41,835 bases of DNA from Synergistaceae bacterium (GCA_031268885.1 JAIRWR010000031.1:1-41835); one strand, 5' to 3'; numbered from the stretch's first letter, positions 15,415-24,202 are shown. Program-made: numbers and translations. Notes: generated by a model not told the origin, from the sequence alone.

Positions 15415-16572
15415 TTATTTCCCGTAGTATGCTAGTCTGACCAGAGCCTTCCACTGTTCGGGGGTTGGAACCCGCGGCGCTCCAAGCGTACAGATGTCTG
15501 ATATCGACTTGCTGACGATTGATTCAAAACGTTTTTCGAACGCGCTGTCGTCCTTGACAAAATCTTTCATCCCCTTGGGTATGCCGATCTTATCGTTTAA
15601 GGTTTTCACTACATCGAGCAGCGACTTCGAATCTACCAGAGATGCTAGCCGGCGGTAGCGTTTCAAGGTCTTCTCGTCGGCTTCATTGAACTCGATGATA
15701 TACGGCAGCGTGATCGCGTTTGCCAATCCGTGAGGCACCCCCAGCTCGCCTCCGAAGGAGTGGGCTATACTGTGAGTAATCCCCAGATGGCTGTTCGCGA
15801 ATGCTATTCCAGCCATGTTCGCCGCGACCAGCATCTTCTCTCTCGCAACTACGTCTTTTCCGTTTTCAACGGCTTTTGGCAGATATTCGTGAGCCAATGT
15901 GAACGCCGATATCGCCAGACCGTCCGAATATGGGGTGGATAGGGTGCATACGTATGACTCTATGGCGTGGGTTATCGCGTCAGCTCCTGTCGACGCGGTA
16001 AGACCTCTGGGCAGAGATATGGAATACCGGGGATCCAAAATGGCTATATCCGGAACAAATCTACCCTCCATGCACAATATTACGAACTTCTGCAGCTTAT
16101 CGACGTCTTTTACGACCGCCACCCTGGTCGATTCGCTTCCTGTGCCGGCGGATGTCGGTATGCAGCAGATTCTCGCCTTTTCCCTCAATTTCGGGATTAT
16201 ATTCGGCACCGCAACCTCAGCCAGTTCGGTCTTCTCGGGATTCTCGTAAAAGACCCAGATGGTCTTTGCCGCATCCATCGCGGACCCGCCGCCAAAGCCG
16301 ATGATCCAATCGGGCTCAAATTTCCTTGCCGCCTCGATGCCCTTCTTGATGGTTGTAAATGTGGCGTCCTCTTCGATTTTGTCGAATTTTTCCCACTTGA
16401 AACCGCCCTTCTCCAGAGCGTCGGTGACCGGTTTCAAAAGTCCGAGATCCTCGAGAATTGTTCCGGTCATGACGATAAAAGCCCGTTTTTTAGCCGAAGG
16501 AAGTCCCGCAAGCGCGCTTGTCGCGTCCTCACCGAAGAAAATTCTGTCGCCGCCTAGTTTTGCCAGATCCAT
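15415..16572 (-). CDS. Iron-containing alcohol dehydrogenase
   Basis: 385 aa from ATG after GGGAGGG. The NAD(P) site WIIGFGGGSAMDAAKTI and PTSAGTGSES are present. The metal ligands lie in TGADAITHAIESYV (Asp, His) and GITHSIAHSFGGELGVPHGLAN (two His, with the family signature). The family interconverts an alcohol and an aldehyde; 4-hydroxybutyrate, ethanol, butanol and sulfoacetaldehyde enzymes all fall in it. Transcribed in the same direction as the acylating aldehyde dehydrogenase 283 bp downstream, which would use or supply the same aldehyde. A strong promoter lies 450 bp upstream. Confidence 0.9.
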   Translation of the reverse strand: MDLAKLGGDRIFFGEDATSALAGLPSAKKRAFIVMTGTILEDLGLLKPVTDALEKGGFKWEKFDKIEEDATFTTIKKGIEAARKFEPDWIIGFGGGSAMDAAKTIWVFYENPEKTELAEVAVPNIIPKLREKARICCIPTSAGTGSESTRVAVVKDVDKLQKFVILCMEGRFVPDIAILDPRYSISLPRGLTASTGADAITHAIESYVCTLSTPYSDGLAISAFTLAHEYLPKAVENGKDVVAREKMLVAANMAGIAFANSHLGITHSIAHSFGGELGVPHGLANAITLPYIIEFNEADEKTLKRYRRLASLVDSKSLLDVVKTLNDKIGIPKGMKDFVKDDSAFEKRFESIVSKSISDICTLGAPRVPTPEQWKALVRLAYYGK

Positions 16573-16595
16573 AACGTACCCTCCCGTAATGTTAG

Positions 16596-16756
16596 ATCGT
16601 ACACGTTCAAGAGGCCTAAGAGTCCATCCTCGCGAGAGATTGCCGCAACTGACTCTGTCCGCGTCGAATTCTCGGGAGAATTTGAGTAAATCTACAAACA
16701 GTCATGGCAATCCGTAATGAATTTGACCCCTATACCGTGTTGAACGTATACGTTAA
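16596..16756. promoter_or_regulatory. Pair of operator-like sites upstream of the alcohol dehydrogenase
   Basis: The plus strand at 16739-16756 reads TTGAACGTATACGTTAA and contains the perfect palindrome AACGTATACGTT. The minus strand at 16596-16610 reads TTGAACGTGTACGAT. The shared core TTGAACGT-R-TACG-W-T occurs twice within 160 bp, once just 24 bp before the alcohol dehydrogenase ATG. This suggests binding of a dimeric regulator; which one is unknown. Confidence 0.4.
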
Positions 16757-17032
16757 TCCGCTTCTCCTCGCACGTTTCGAACCTTCATGCGCACCTAAAA
16801 TAGTCTTTACGAAATCAAATTGCCATAATCTCAGGATGAATTGCCGATTATTGATTTTTCATGGTGCGAACAACACTTAACAGCCATAACTCCAAATATA
16901 CTTGTAGTTATGACCATTGATCTTCGGCACGCGGATAACACTCTTGCCTGAGAAAAAATATGCATACAAGCAATGCGCTATCATGCGTTTTTATTCACTT
17001 GATAAATACAACTGAGTTTCGGATGCAAGTAC

Positions 17033-17061
17033 ATAATAATTAAAATGATCAAAATTGTCAA
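17033..17061 (-). promoter_or_regulatory. Sigma-70 promoter reading toward the alcohol dehydrogenase
   Basis: The minus strand has TTGACA (17056-17061) and TATTAT (17033-17038) with exactly 17 nt between. It points to the alcohol dehydrogenase and would give a leader of about 450 nt. Confidence 0.6.
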
Positions 17062-17368
17062 GACCAGTTGATATAGATAACACACAAATGCATCAAACTG
17101 GCTTAATGTGTAGTATGACTTAATTTATGAACTGCATGACCAGCCTCAAACCACAGATTGGCGACTTTAGATCTCGACAAGTGCTGTCCAATTTTCGCGA
17201 CCAAATCACCGCAATATTGACAACAGTAAAATTGGCAGCAGTGATAACGATATACGAAACTCCGCATAATTAACCAGATAATCATGAATTTTAAAGAAAA
17301 GGCCACTTTAGAGCGATATGCCGTGAGAATATTTATGGGTTTTTAAGCGAAGGTAGGAGTGATCGCTC

Positions 17369-18334
17369 TTGAAAGCTGTGAGGGTTGGCGTGGTTGGCGT
17401 TGGACATCTGGGGGTTCATCATGCGAGGGTATATACCGAGATCCTGGGCGCGAATCTGGTCGGCGTCGTGGACGTCGATTGCGACCGCGCCCACGACGTG
17501 GCGGAGAGTCTTGGCGTCCCGGCTTATACTGACCTTGAGATATTTCTCGATGAGGCGAAGCCCGATGCGTTGAGCATAGTCGTCCCGACTGTACGGCACC
17601 TCGATGTATCGAGGAGAGCCATGAAACGGGGCGTTCACCTGCTGATCGAAAAACCGGTCACGGCAAGCACGGAAGAGGCGGAGGAGCTGCTTCGCATCGC
17701 GAGCGACAGAAATCTCATCCTGCAGGTTGGTCACGTGGAGCGGTTCAACTCGGCAATTCAACAGGTGCGCGAGATCGTCAGCGAGCCTCTTTATATTCAG
17801 TCACGCAGGATGGGGCCGTTCTCGAATCGCGTCTCCGACGTAGGGGTCGTGCTTGATCTGATGATTCACGACGTGGACATAATCCTCTCCCTAGTTCACT
17901 CCGACATCGTGGATATATCGGCGATGGGGCGGTGCGTCAGGACGGACCATGAGGATCTCGCGTCGGCTCAGATATGTTTCGCCAACGGCACAATTGCCCA
18001 TATAATGGTGAGCCGTGTCACGGAGAAGAGGATGCGGACGCTCGAAATAACCGAGCCGGAGCGTTATCTGATAGTGAATTACGAAACTCAGGACATAACG
18101 CTCCACCACTGTGTTCAGCATGTGGGACGCGGCATGGTCGAAGTGGTAGAGCACCCCGTATTCCCAAAGAGGGAACCGCTGAAGCTCGAACTCCAAGACT
18201 TTGTAAACTGTATCAGGGAGGGACGGGAACCGCTCGTCGGCCTGAGGGACGGCAAGAGAGCCCTGGAAATTTGCGTGACCATGCTCCGCCAGATCCACGG
18301 CGAGTCCGCGGTCGGAGGCGCGCAGGTCGTCTGA
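17369..18334 (+). CDS. Gfo/Idh/MocA family oxidoreductase
   Basis: 321 aa with a TTG start about 9 nt after AGGAGTG. The N-terminal Rossmann motif VGVVGVGHLGVHHARVY, an acidic end of strand 2 (GVVDVDCDRA), and the family motif LLIEKPVT (Lys of the E-K-P active-site loop) are all present. The C-terminal domain includes GHVERFNSAI and LMIHDVDIILSL. The latter pattern (D-x-x-I/MHD-x-D) is shared with oxidoreductases such as GnnA, which oxidises UDP-GlcNAc at C3 for N-linked acyl chains in lipid A and often accompanies lpx genes. No lpx or gnnB gene is in the window, so the substrate is open. It converges with the chromate transporter genes. Confidence 0.85.
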   Translation: MKAVRVGVVGVGHLGVHHARVYTEILGANLVGVVDVDCDRAHDVAESLGVPAYTDLEIFLDEAKPDALSIVVPTVRHLDVSRRAMKRGVHLLIEKPVTASTEEAEELLRIASDRNLILQVGHVERFNSAIQQVREIVSEPLYIQSRRMGPFSNRVSDVGVVLDLMIHDVDIILSLVHSDIVDISAMGRCVRTDHEDLASAQICFANGTIAHIMVSRVTEKRMRTLEITEPERYLIVNYETQDITLHHCVQHVGRGMVEVVEHPVFPKREPLKLELQDFVNCIREGREPLVGLRDGKRALEICVTMLRQIHGESAVGGAQVV

Positions 18335-18353
18335 GGGGCTCCGTCAGGTCTCC

Positions 18354-18917
18354 CTAAAACTTGAGGACGATACCGGCCAGGGCCGCGCCTACAATGTAAA
18401 AGATAGGGTGGCCCTTGTATTTTTTCATGAGGAGAAATATCATCGCAAACAGCAGTATCTGCCTATAGTTCAGGATATCCTGAACCACGCCGGTTTTCCT
18501 GTAAGAAGGTATATCGAGAAGGGTTATTTTTATTATGCCGAGCGCGGCGGAAGCTATCAGCGCCGTCACGGATGGCCTTATGCCATAAAACGCGGCTTTC
18601 ACGAAGCGGTTTTCCTTGAACCCATCCAGTATCCTCACGACAATGGAGAGAATGAAAAATGACGGAACAATGATAGAGAGGGTTGCGATTATGCCCCCCG
18701 GTATACCGCCGGCCGCATAACCCGCATAGGTTGCCATGTTCAGTCCTATCGGCCCTGGGGTGGACTCTGAAATCGCTATCATGTCGATCAGCGTCTCCCT
18801 GGAGAACCAAGTGTATTTATCGGCGAGCTGATAGAGGAAGGGTAGCGTGGCAAGCCCGCCGCCGATGGAAAACAGCCCTATCTTCAAGAACTCGTATATG
18901 AGAGTTAAATACGTCAT
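18354..18917 (-). CDS. Chromate transporter, short CHR-type subunit (second gene)
   Basis: 187 aa, hydrophobic, with about five to six membrane helices and the CHR fold marks LFSIGGGLATLPFLYQL and ISESTPGPIGLNMATYAGY. Short CHR proteins act as pairs encoded side by side. This gene begins inside the stop of its partner (ATGA overlap, 18914-18917). Members are annotated as chromate or anion transporters, but the physiological substrate in most is not established. Confidence 0.85.
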   Translation of the reverse strand: MTYLTLIYEFLKIGLFSIGGGLATLPFLYQLADKYTWFSRETLIDMIAISESTPGPIGLNMATYAGYAAGGIPGGIIATLSIIVPSFFILSIVVRILDGFKENRFVKAAFYGIRPSVTALIASAALGIIKITLLDIPSYRKTGVVQDILNYRQILLFAMIFLLMKKYKGHPIFYIVGAALAGIVLKF

Positions 18918-19465
18918 CGGATCTTACCTACGCCGAGCTTGATGGCTATTCCGGCTGCCGCGCCGGCGATCACCGGCAGCACAGGCGATATATCGATGAA
19001 CGTAAAGGCCAGAAGCGCTGCCGCGAATATGACGAGGCCGGCGGCGTCTTTAACGCCGCTCTTCCACATGCTCACCGCCGAGCTGACTATAAGGGCAGCG
19101 ACCGCCACCCTTATGCCATTAAACGCGTGTCTCACGAAATCGAGATGCTGGAAATTTTTGATGAACGTCGCTATTATCAGGATTATGATCAACGACGGCG
19201 AGGCCATGCCCAGAGCCGCCGCGACGAGGCCTGGAGTCCTCTTCCTGCCATAACCCACGAGCATCGAAATATTTATCGCGATAATGCCGGGCAAGCTCTG
19301 GCTTATTGCGTAATAATCAATGACTTCCTCGTCGGTCGCCCAACCGCGCTTCTGAACTATATCCTTCTGGAGAAGGGGCAGCATCGCGTACCCCCCTCCG
19401 AACGTAAACATGCCTACCTTGAAGAATGCCGAAAAAATCTGGATCAACTCATACACAGCAATCAC
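18914..19465 (-). CDS. Chromate transporter, short CHR-type subunit (first gene)
   Basis: About 183 aa. KVGMFTFGGGYAMLPLLQKD is the CHR signature near the N-terminus, followed by AISQSLPGIIAINISMLVGY and several membrane helices. The frame opens at 19501; the GTG at 19465 after an AGAGGA-like site gives a start close to the first helix, but the start is not certain. It forms a two-gene unit with the following CHR gene, with antiparallel topology expected for the pair. Confidence 0.82.
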   Translation of the reverse strand: MIAVYELIQIFSAFFKVGMFTFGGGYAMLPLLQKDIVQKRGWATDEEVIDYYAISQSLPGIIAINISMLVGYGRKRTPGLVAAALGMASPSLIIILIIATFIKNFQHLDFVRHAFNGIRVAVAALIVSSAVSMWKSGVKDAAGLVIFAAALLAFTFIDISPVLPVIAGAAAGIAIKLGVGKIR

Positions 19466-19543
19466 CCGCAACGCCAGCCCGATCCTCTGGCAACATAACA
19501 ATAGCAGTCCAACAATCGCGCAGCGCCGCCGGTCAGCTCTTTC

Positions 19544-19906
19544 TCAGTTGAACTCTCTACGCTCCTTGATTCTGGCGGCCTTTCCGCTGAGCTTGCGCAG
19601 GTAGTAGAGTTTAGCGCGCCGCACCTTGCCCAGCCTCGTCACCTCGATCTTGTCGATCGTAGGACAGTGAAGAGGGAATATCCTCTCAACGCCAATCCCA
19701 CCTGACATCTTGCGTACGATGAAATTCTCCTTCAAACCGCCGTGCTGACGTCCGATTACGACCCCCTCGAACACCTGAATCCGCTCGCGGTTGCCCTCCT
19801 TTACCTTGACGTGCACCTTGACCGTGTCGCCAGCCCGGAAGGCCGGTATCCCCTCCTCAGGCTTGCGATATCGCTTCTCCACAAGCGCTATCCTCGGATC
19901 TATCAT
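19544..19906 (-). CDS. rplS: 50S ribosomal protein L19
   Basis: 120 aa. The sequence is highly conserved: [41 protein letters not shown], and a basic C-terminus [21 protein letters not shown]19 lies at the 30S-50S interface. It is the last gene of the ylxM-ffh-rpsP-khpA-rimM-trmD-rplS block, about 100 bp after trmD. Confidence 0.98.
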   Translation of the reverse strand: MIDPRIALVEKRYRKPEEGIPAFRAGDTVKVHVKVKEGNRERIQVFEGVVIGRQHGGLKENFIVRKMSGGIGVERIFPLHCPTIDKIEVTRLGKVRRAKLYYLRKLSGKAARIKERREFN

Positions 19907-20005
19907 CAGCCTCTTCCTCCTTTGGATTTTTTAAGTTGTGTCAACCCGCGTTCAAACGGGAGCCAATATCTTCACAGAGTGCCTGTAAACGCTACTCCAT
20001 CAGCG

Positions 20006-21274
20006 TCATCTAAAACCGAAGAACCTGTCGAGAACTATTCCTACGGCGCTTCTCACCGACAGGTGATTGTAGACCCCCCGGCCTCCCATTATCGGAGCCA
20101 TCACGGCGTCCGCGAAGTCAAAGACTTCATCCGACAGGCCATATCCCGTTCCGAACAAAAACACAGTAGGCCTGTCCTGTTCCAACAACCCACTTTTGAC
20201 TCTCGTCCAATGCAACGCTCCCATTCGCGGTTTCGCGGTGGTAGCGACAGAAAATGGCACACTCCGCTCCCTCTCCTCCACCCACTTCAAAGCTTGGGTG
20301 AACGCCCCGAATGTCTTCACGCGCCTCATTGCCTCCGCCCTGTCGGGATTGAACGAAGCTCCATACCCCTCCGTCCAGTGGGAAGCCACCTTTTTTATCA
20401 TTTCACGCTGCGTATGAAGCGGCGTCGCCACCATATATTTTTTTATGCCGTAAGTCAGACACGCTCTGGCGATATCGTGCAGATCCAGGCCCGTAATCGC
20501 GGTCGTTCCAACCATGCCGTTTCTGTTGAGCACAGGATGGTGCAGTTGAAGGACATATACGCCTCTCCCGAGGTATGGCATTATCCCAGCCCGAGCAACT
20601 GCGTCCGGTCTACGGGAAATGGTACGCTTCGCGGACTCCGCCCTCCTGAACGACTCTATCGCGCTCCGGTCTCCACCGAGCAGCACATCTGGAACGGTCC
20701 TTCCGGCGAACTCCGCCGGCCTCGTGTAATGGGGGTGGTCCAGCATCCCAGAGAAGAACGAATCCTCCTCCACGGCATCTCGTCTGCCGACCACTCCATC
20801 CACAAGACGAGAGACGGCATCCGTAATAGCCAGAGCGGGTATCTCTCCTCCGGTCAGAACAAAGTCTCCCAACGATACCTCCAGATCCGCGCAACTCTCC
20901 GCAAACCGCTCGTCTATGCCCTCGTAGTGCCCGCAGACTATTACAAGATTCTTCTCGCATGATATCCTGTGCAGATCCTCCACAAGTTCCTGATACAACC
21001 TGACACCCTGAGGGCTCGGGCAGACTACGTACCGTTCGCTCCTGCCCGCTATGGAATCGACCGCCGCCATAAGCGGACCCGCCATCAATACCATACCACC
21101 TCCACCGAAGCTGTAGTCATCAATCTGCCTGTATCTTCCTTCGGCGAAATCCCGTATATTTACGATCGAGACGTCAACCTTTCCGGATTCAATCCCTCTC
21201 CCGAGCACACTTAAAGAGAGAACTCCCCGGATGAGGTCCGGAAACGCCGTAACGATTGAGATTCGGGGTTTCAA
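20006..21274 (-). CDS. trmD: tRNA (guanine-37-N1)-methyltransferase fused to a Methyltrn_RNA_4-type RNA methyltransferase
   Basis: 422 aa, about 180 longer than a normal TrmD. Residues 1-235 are TrmD: SIVTAFPDLI at the start, FGGGGMVL, GHYEGIDER, and the trefoil-knot SAM loop SLGDFVLTGGEIPAL. It makes m1G37 in tRNAs. After a short linker, residues from about 240 carry a second SPOUT-like domain (YVLQLHHPVLNRNGMVGTTA, TPLHTQREM, PTVFLFGTGYGL), resembling PF09936, which elsewhere is a separate protein of unknown RNA target. The TTG at 21274 overlaps the rimM stop and follows GGAGGGG by 8 nt; upstream codons are rejected because they lie inside rimM. Confidence 0.9.
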   Translation of the reverse strand: MKPRISIVTAFPDLIRGVLSLSVLGRGIESGKVDVSIVNIRDFAEGRYRQIDDYSFGGGGMVLMAGPLMAAVDSIAGRSERYVVCPSPQGVRLYQELVEDLHRISCEKNLVIVCGHYEGIDERFAESCADLEVSLGDFVLTGGEIPALAITDAVSRLVDGVVGRRDAVEEDSFFSGMLDHPHYTRPAEFAGRTVPDVLLGGDRSAIESFRRAESAKRTISRRPDAVARAGIMPYLGRGVYVLQLHHPVLNRNGMVGTTAITGLDLHDIARACLTYGIKKYMVATPLHTQREMIKKVASHWTEGYGASFNPDRAEAMRRVKTFGAFTQALKWVEERERSVPFSVATTAKPRMGALHWTRVKSGLLEQDRPTVFLFGTGYGLSDEVFDFADAVMAPIMGGRGVYNHLSVRSAVGIVLDRFFGFR

Positions 21275-21798
21275 TCCCAGAGCCCCTCCATTAGGAACAC
21301 GCTTATCGATCCTCCGGCGACGTCTATCCTCCTCACCACATCGGCCACAGCCGGAATCATCTTGACGCTGCCATCCTCGGCGCGAACCTGATAGACGTCG
21401 TTGCCCCCTGTGGATATCACATCCTCGATTACGCCGAGCTTGTCCCCGCTCTCCGCCTCCAGCACATCCAGGCCTATGAGGGAGTCTATCCAATACTCGC
21501 CCTCCGGGAGCTCGACTCGCTTATCGTTCGCGATAGTCACGGTGTAACCTGAAAGCGCCTCCGCGGAATCCCTGTCAGATATTCCGGAGACCACGGCCAA
21601 GAACTGCCCCTTGCCCGAGTGAGCCGTGATGCTGATTATTTCAAGCTCCCTGTCTGGTTTGCCGGGCATTTCGACGTAAAGCGTCCGCATACCGAAGAAG
21701 CGCGCCGGATAATCGGTAAGCGGATAAATCCTGAGGGTCCCCTTGACTCCGTGCGCGCCAACAATCTTTCCTATTGTTGTTCTGCTGACCGGACACAT
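21271..21798 (-). CDS. rimM: 16S rRNA processing protein RimM
   Basis: About 175 aa. The N-terminal domain has TIGKIVGAHGVKGTLRIYPL and the C-terminal PRC-barrel has EYWIDSLIGLDVLEAESGDK, GNDVYQVRAEDGSVKMIPA and an IDVAGGSI end, all standard for RimM, which binds S19 during 30S maturation. The ATG at 21798 follows GAGG by 5 nt. The frame is open to an ATG at 21843 within khpA that follows AAGG, so a slightly longer form is possible. Its stop overlaps the trmD TTG by 4 nt. Confidence 0.95.
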   Translation of the reverse strand: MCPVSRTTIGKIVGAHGVKGTLRIYPLTDYPARFFGMRTLYVEMPGKPDRELEIISITAHSGKGQFLAVVSGISDRDSAEALSGYTVTIANDKRVELPEGEYWIDSLIGLDVLEAESGDKLGVIEDVISTGGNDVYQVRAEDGSVKMIPAVADVVRRIDVAGGSISVFLMEGLWD

Positions 21799-21826
21799 CG
21801 CCCCCTCGGCGTCCTTTTTACAATTC

Positions 21827-22066
21827 TTACGCAAGATCGACATCGACCTTCTCGCCAGGTTTGACGGATGCCGCCTTTGTTACGAGCCTGATCGCGTTTA
21901 TCGTGGCGCCTCGTTTTCCAATGATGCGGCCGATATCATCCTGAGCTGTGGTTATCGTGATCATCACCGCTCCGGCCTCGCTCTGCTCACTCGTCACCTT
22001 CACTTTTTCCGGGTGGTTGACGAGCCTGCGAACTATGTAATCAACTATTCCGCCATAATCAGGCAT
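21827..22066 (-). CDS. khpA: KH-domain RNA-binding protein KhpA
   Basis: 79 aa, a single type-II KH domain with the GxxG loop in RIIGKRGATINAIRLV and a final basic/acidic tail (EKVDVDLA). KhpA proteins bind RNA, often with KhpB, and influence cell size and division in other bacteria. The position between rpsP and rimM is the conserved one. It starts 12 bp after the rpsP stop. Confidence 0.95.
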   Translation of the reverse strand: MPDYGGIVDYIVRRLVNHPEKVKVTSEQSEAGAVMITITTAQDDIGRIIGKRGATINAIRLVTKAASVKPGEKVDVDLA

Positions 22067-22078
22067 CTTATTCTCTCT

Positions 22079-22354
22079 CTAGGCCTTCGCGGCCTTGCCC
22101 TCTGTGAACCTGTCCCACACTCCAACCCTGCGAAGGAGAGCGCGAGCCGTATCCGACGGGATCGCCCCCTCTTTCAGCCAGTGCATCGCGCGCTCCTCGT
22201 TCACTCGGACATCCGCCGGATCGGTCATAGGATTGTACGTCCCCAGCATCTCGATAAAACGGCCGTCCCTGGGCGAACGTGAATCAGCCACAACCAGACG
22301 GTAAAATGGAGCCTTCTTTTTTCCGTGACGCGCCAAACGAATACGTACTGCCAT
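22079..22354 (-). CDS. rpsP: 30S ribosomal protein S16
   Basis: 91 aa: [20 protein letters not shown] at the N-terminus, then [17 protein letters not shown] and [20 protein letters not shown], all diagnostic of S16. It starts about 107 bp downstream of ffh. Confidence 0.98.
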   Translation of the reverse strand: MAVRIRLARHGKKKAPFYRLVVADSRSPRDGRFIEMLGTYNPMTDPADVRVNEERAMHWLKEGAIPSDTARALLRRVGVWDRFTEGKAAKA

Positions 22355-22460
22355 CTGTTCTTACACACCTCCTGATTTGATCTATATTCAAGAAAGAGTT
22401 CACGGAACCCGGCGGAAGATGTTTATGCCAGGTCATCTCGCGAACTGTTTCAGGTACAAC

Positions 22461-23816
22461 CTATCTTTTAAATAGATTTTTCATCATGCCCTTGGCCTTG
22501 AACGGCTTCATGCCAGTCTTGCCCATCTTCCCGAGGGATTTCATCATGCTCTTCATCTGTTCGAACTGGGCCAGCACCTGATTCACCTGCTGAACGCTTG
22601 TGCCGGAACCGTCGGCTATGCGCCTGCGCCTACCGCCCTTTATTATCTCTGGCTGTCTACGCTCCTTCACCGTCATCGACAGTATTATGGCTTCAGTATA
22701 TTTTATCCTCGACGGATCGATATCAGCCCCCTTGAGCGCCTTGGCGCCGCCTGGAATCGGCAGCATCTCCAACACCTTGTCGAGGGGGCCGAGCTTCTTG
22801 ACCTGCCTGAGGTGAAGCAACATATCCTCCATAGTGAACCTGTTCTTCTTCAAGCTCTCGGCAATTCTCTCTGCATCGTCGTCCGTGGTCGAGCGCTCCA
22901 GCTTTTCCATGAGAGAGGCCATGTCGCCCATGCCCATTATACGCGAGGCTACACGCTTCGAGTCGAACGGCTCCAGATCCTCAACCCGCTCCCCAACGCC
23001 GGCAAGCTTGATCGGAACGCCGGTCGCCGCCTTTACGGCCAGGGCAGGACCGCCGCGCGCATCCCCGTCCATCTTTGTCAGTATCACGCCAGTGAGCCCC
23101 AGCCGCTCGTTGAAGACCTTTGAAACCTCCACCGCCTCTTGCCCGGTCATCGAGTCCACAACAAGCAGAATCTCGAACAACGGTAGGCTTGACTTCATGC
23201 TCTCCAGCTCGGCCATCAATTCGTCATCCAGCTGTAACCGGCCGGCCGTGTCAAGAAGTATCAGATCGCACAGGTGATCTTCGGCGTAAGCGAGCGATCT
23301 TTTGGCAACCGCGACGGGGTCTCCCTCTCCCTGTTCCGGACCGAAAAAGGCTATGCCGGCCTTTTCAGCAAGAGTGCGGAGCTGATCCACGGCAGCCGGC
23401 CTGCGAAGGTCGCAGGCCACAACGAGCGGCTTGTGCGAATTGGAAAACCTCTTCGCTATCTTGACGGTCGAAGTGGTCTTGCCGGACCCCTGGAGGCCGA
23501 CCATCATGTAGATAGTTGGGGGTTTGGGAGATATCAGCATCGGCACGGGCTCCCTCCCCATTATGCCGACGAGTTCCTCGTACACTATGACCGCCACCTG
23601 CTGAGCCGGAGTAATGGAGTTCAGCACGTTCGAGCCAGTCGCCCTTGCCCTGATGGCCTCCACGAGGTCTTTTACAACCTTGTAGTTTACATCCGCTTCG
23701 AGCAACGCCATCCGAACCTCACGCAACGCGGAAGAGATGTCCTCCGCTGTGAGTCTTCCTCTGCCCCTCAATCCCGCGAATATACCTTCAAACCTCTCCT
23801 TGATAGCCTCAAACAT
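22461..23816 (-). CDS. ffh: Signal recognition particle protein Ffh
   Basis: 451 aa from the ATG at 23816 (MFEAIKERF). The N domain (1-95) is followed by the GTPase G domain with GLQGSGKTTSTVKIA (P-loop), DLRRPAAVDQL, DTAGRLQLDDEL and TKMDGDARGG. The C-terminal M domain has LEMLPIPGGAKA, a GSGTSVQQVNQVL RNA-binding helix and a Met/Lys-rich end (MMKSMGKMG-like). Ffh with 4.5S RNA targets nascent membrane proteins. The start overlaps the ylxM stop by 8 nt; upstream codons in the open frame lie within ylxM and are rejected. Confidence 0.97.
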   Translation of the reverse strand: MFEAIKERFEGIFAGLRGRGRLTAEDISSALREVRMALLEADVNYKVVKDLVEAIRARATGSNVLNSITPAQQVAVIVYEELVGIMGREPVPMLISPKPPTIYMMVGLQGSGKTTSTVKIAKRFSNSHKPLVVACDLRRPAAVDQLRTLAEKAGIAFFGPEQGEGDPVAVAKRSLAYAEDHLCDLILLDTAGRLQLDDELMAELESMKSSLPLFEILLVVDSMTGQEAVEVSKVFNERLGLTGVILTKMDGDARGGPALAVKAATGVPIKLAGVGERVEDLEPFDSKRVASRIMGMGDMASLMEKLERSTTDDDAERIAESLKKNRFTMEDMLLHLRQVKKLGPLDKVLEMLPIPGGAKALKGADIDPSRIKYTEAIILSMTVKERRQPEIIKGGRRRRIADGSGTSVQQVNQVLAQFEQMKSMMKSLGKMGKTGMKPFKAKGMMKNLFKR

Positions 23817-24168
23817 CTTCCGATCTCCCCTCCAGCGAGAGCAGTCCCGACACCCTGTCCAGAAAAGCCCTTGGCAGCTCCGACTCGGCGATAATCGACG
23901 AGAGCGACTCAAGTTTTCCCCTGATATCCCTCAATTTCAGGTTTCGCTCTATCTCCTCCAAATAGTCCCTCGATCTCTTGATAAGATCATAAGCGCCCTG
24001 TCTCGTCATTCCGAGTTCAACGGCAAGCTCTGCAATCGAAAGATCGCCAAGCAGGACAAGCTCACACGCAATCCTTTGTTTTTCGGTCAAAAGAGAGGAG
24101 TAAAGATCGAAGAACTCGCCGAAGCGAACTCTCTGTTTCAACAGTATCTCGTCTTGAAGCGCTTGCAT
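23809..24168 (-). CDS. ylxM: YlxM-family SRP-associated HTH protein
   Basis: About 119 aa. LYSSLLTEKQRIACELVLLG, then LSIAELAVELGMTRQGAYDL, is the YlxM pattern, a sigma-factor-region-4-like helix-turn-helix. YlxM binds SRP components in some Gram-positives. The start is at the ATG 24168 or a TTG at 24177 (8 nt after GGAG). The open frame reaches 24204, but that codon lies inside the -10 box, so it is excluded. The gene's 3' end overlaps the ffh start. Confidence 0.88.
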   Translation of the reverse strand: MQALQDEILLKQRVRFGEFFDLYSSLLTEKQRIACELVLLGDLSIAELAVELGMTRQGAYDLIKRSRDYLEEIERNLKLRDIRGKLESLSSIIAESELPRAFLDRVSGLLSLEGRSEDV

Positions 24169-24202
24169 TGAACTCAACAGGCACCACTCCACATCGATAG
24201 GC

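Larger units (their letters stand above)
16573..17368. other. Long AT-rich intergenic region
   Basis: No gene with a ribosome site and codon structure is visible between the alcohol dehydrogenase and the Gfo/Idh/MocA gene. The AT content rises sharply between 16800 and 17340. It holds the leftward promoter at 17033-17061, two related operator-like sites (16596-16610 and 16739-16756), and one copy of a short 13-15-bp repeat (17144-17156). A 67-codon minus-strand frame at 17103-17306 is Cys/His-rich by chance composition and lacks a ribosome site. Confidence 0.5.

Noticed and set aside
13761-16572. A bacterial microcompartment for aldehyde metabolism
   Set aside because: No shell-protein genes are present, and the aldehyde dehydrogenase N-terminus starts directly with the enzyme fold after a short helix, so encapsulation cannot be supported.
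19742-20962. A 406-codon plus-strand open frame opposite rplS and trmD
   Set aside because: It is fully antisense to two clearly conserved genes, has no ribosome site and no recognisable domain; long antisense frames are common at this base composition.
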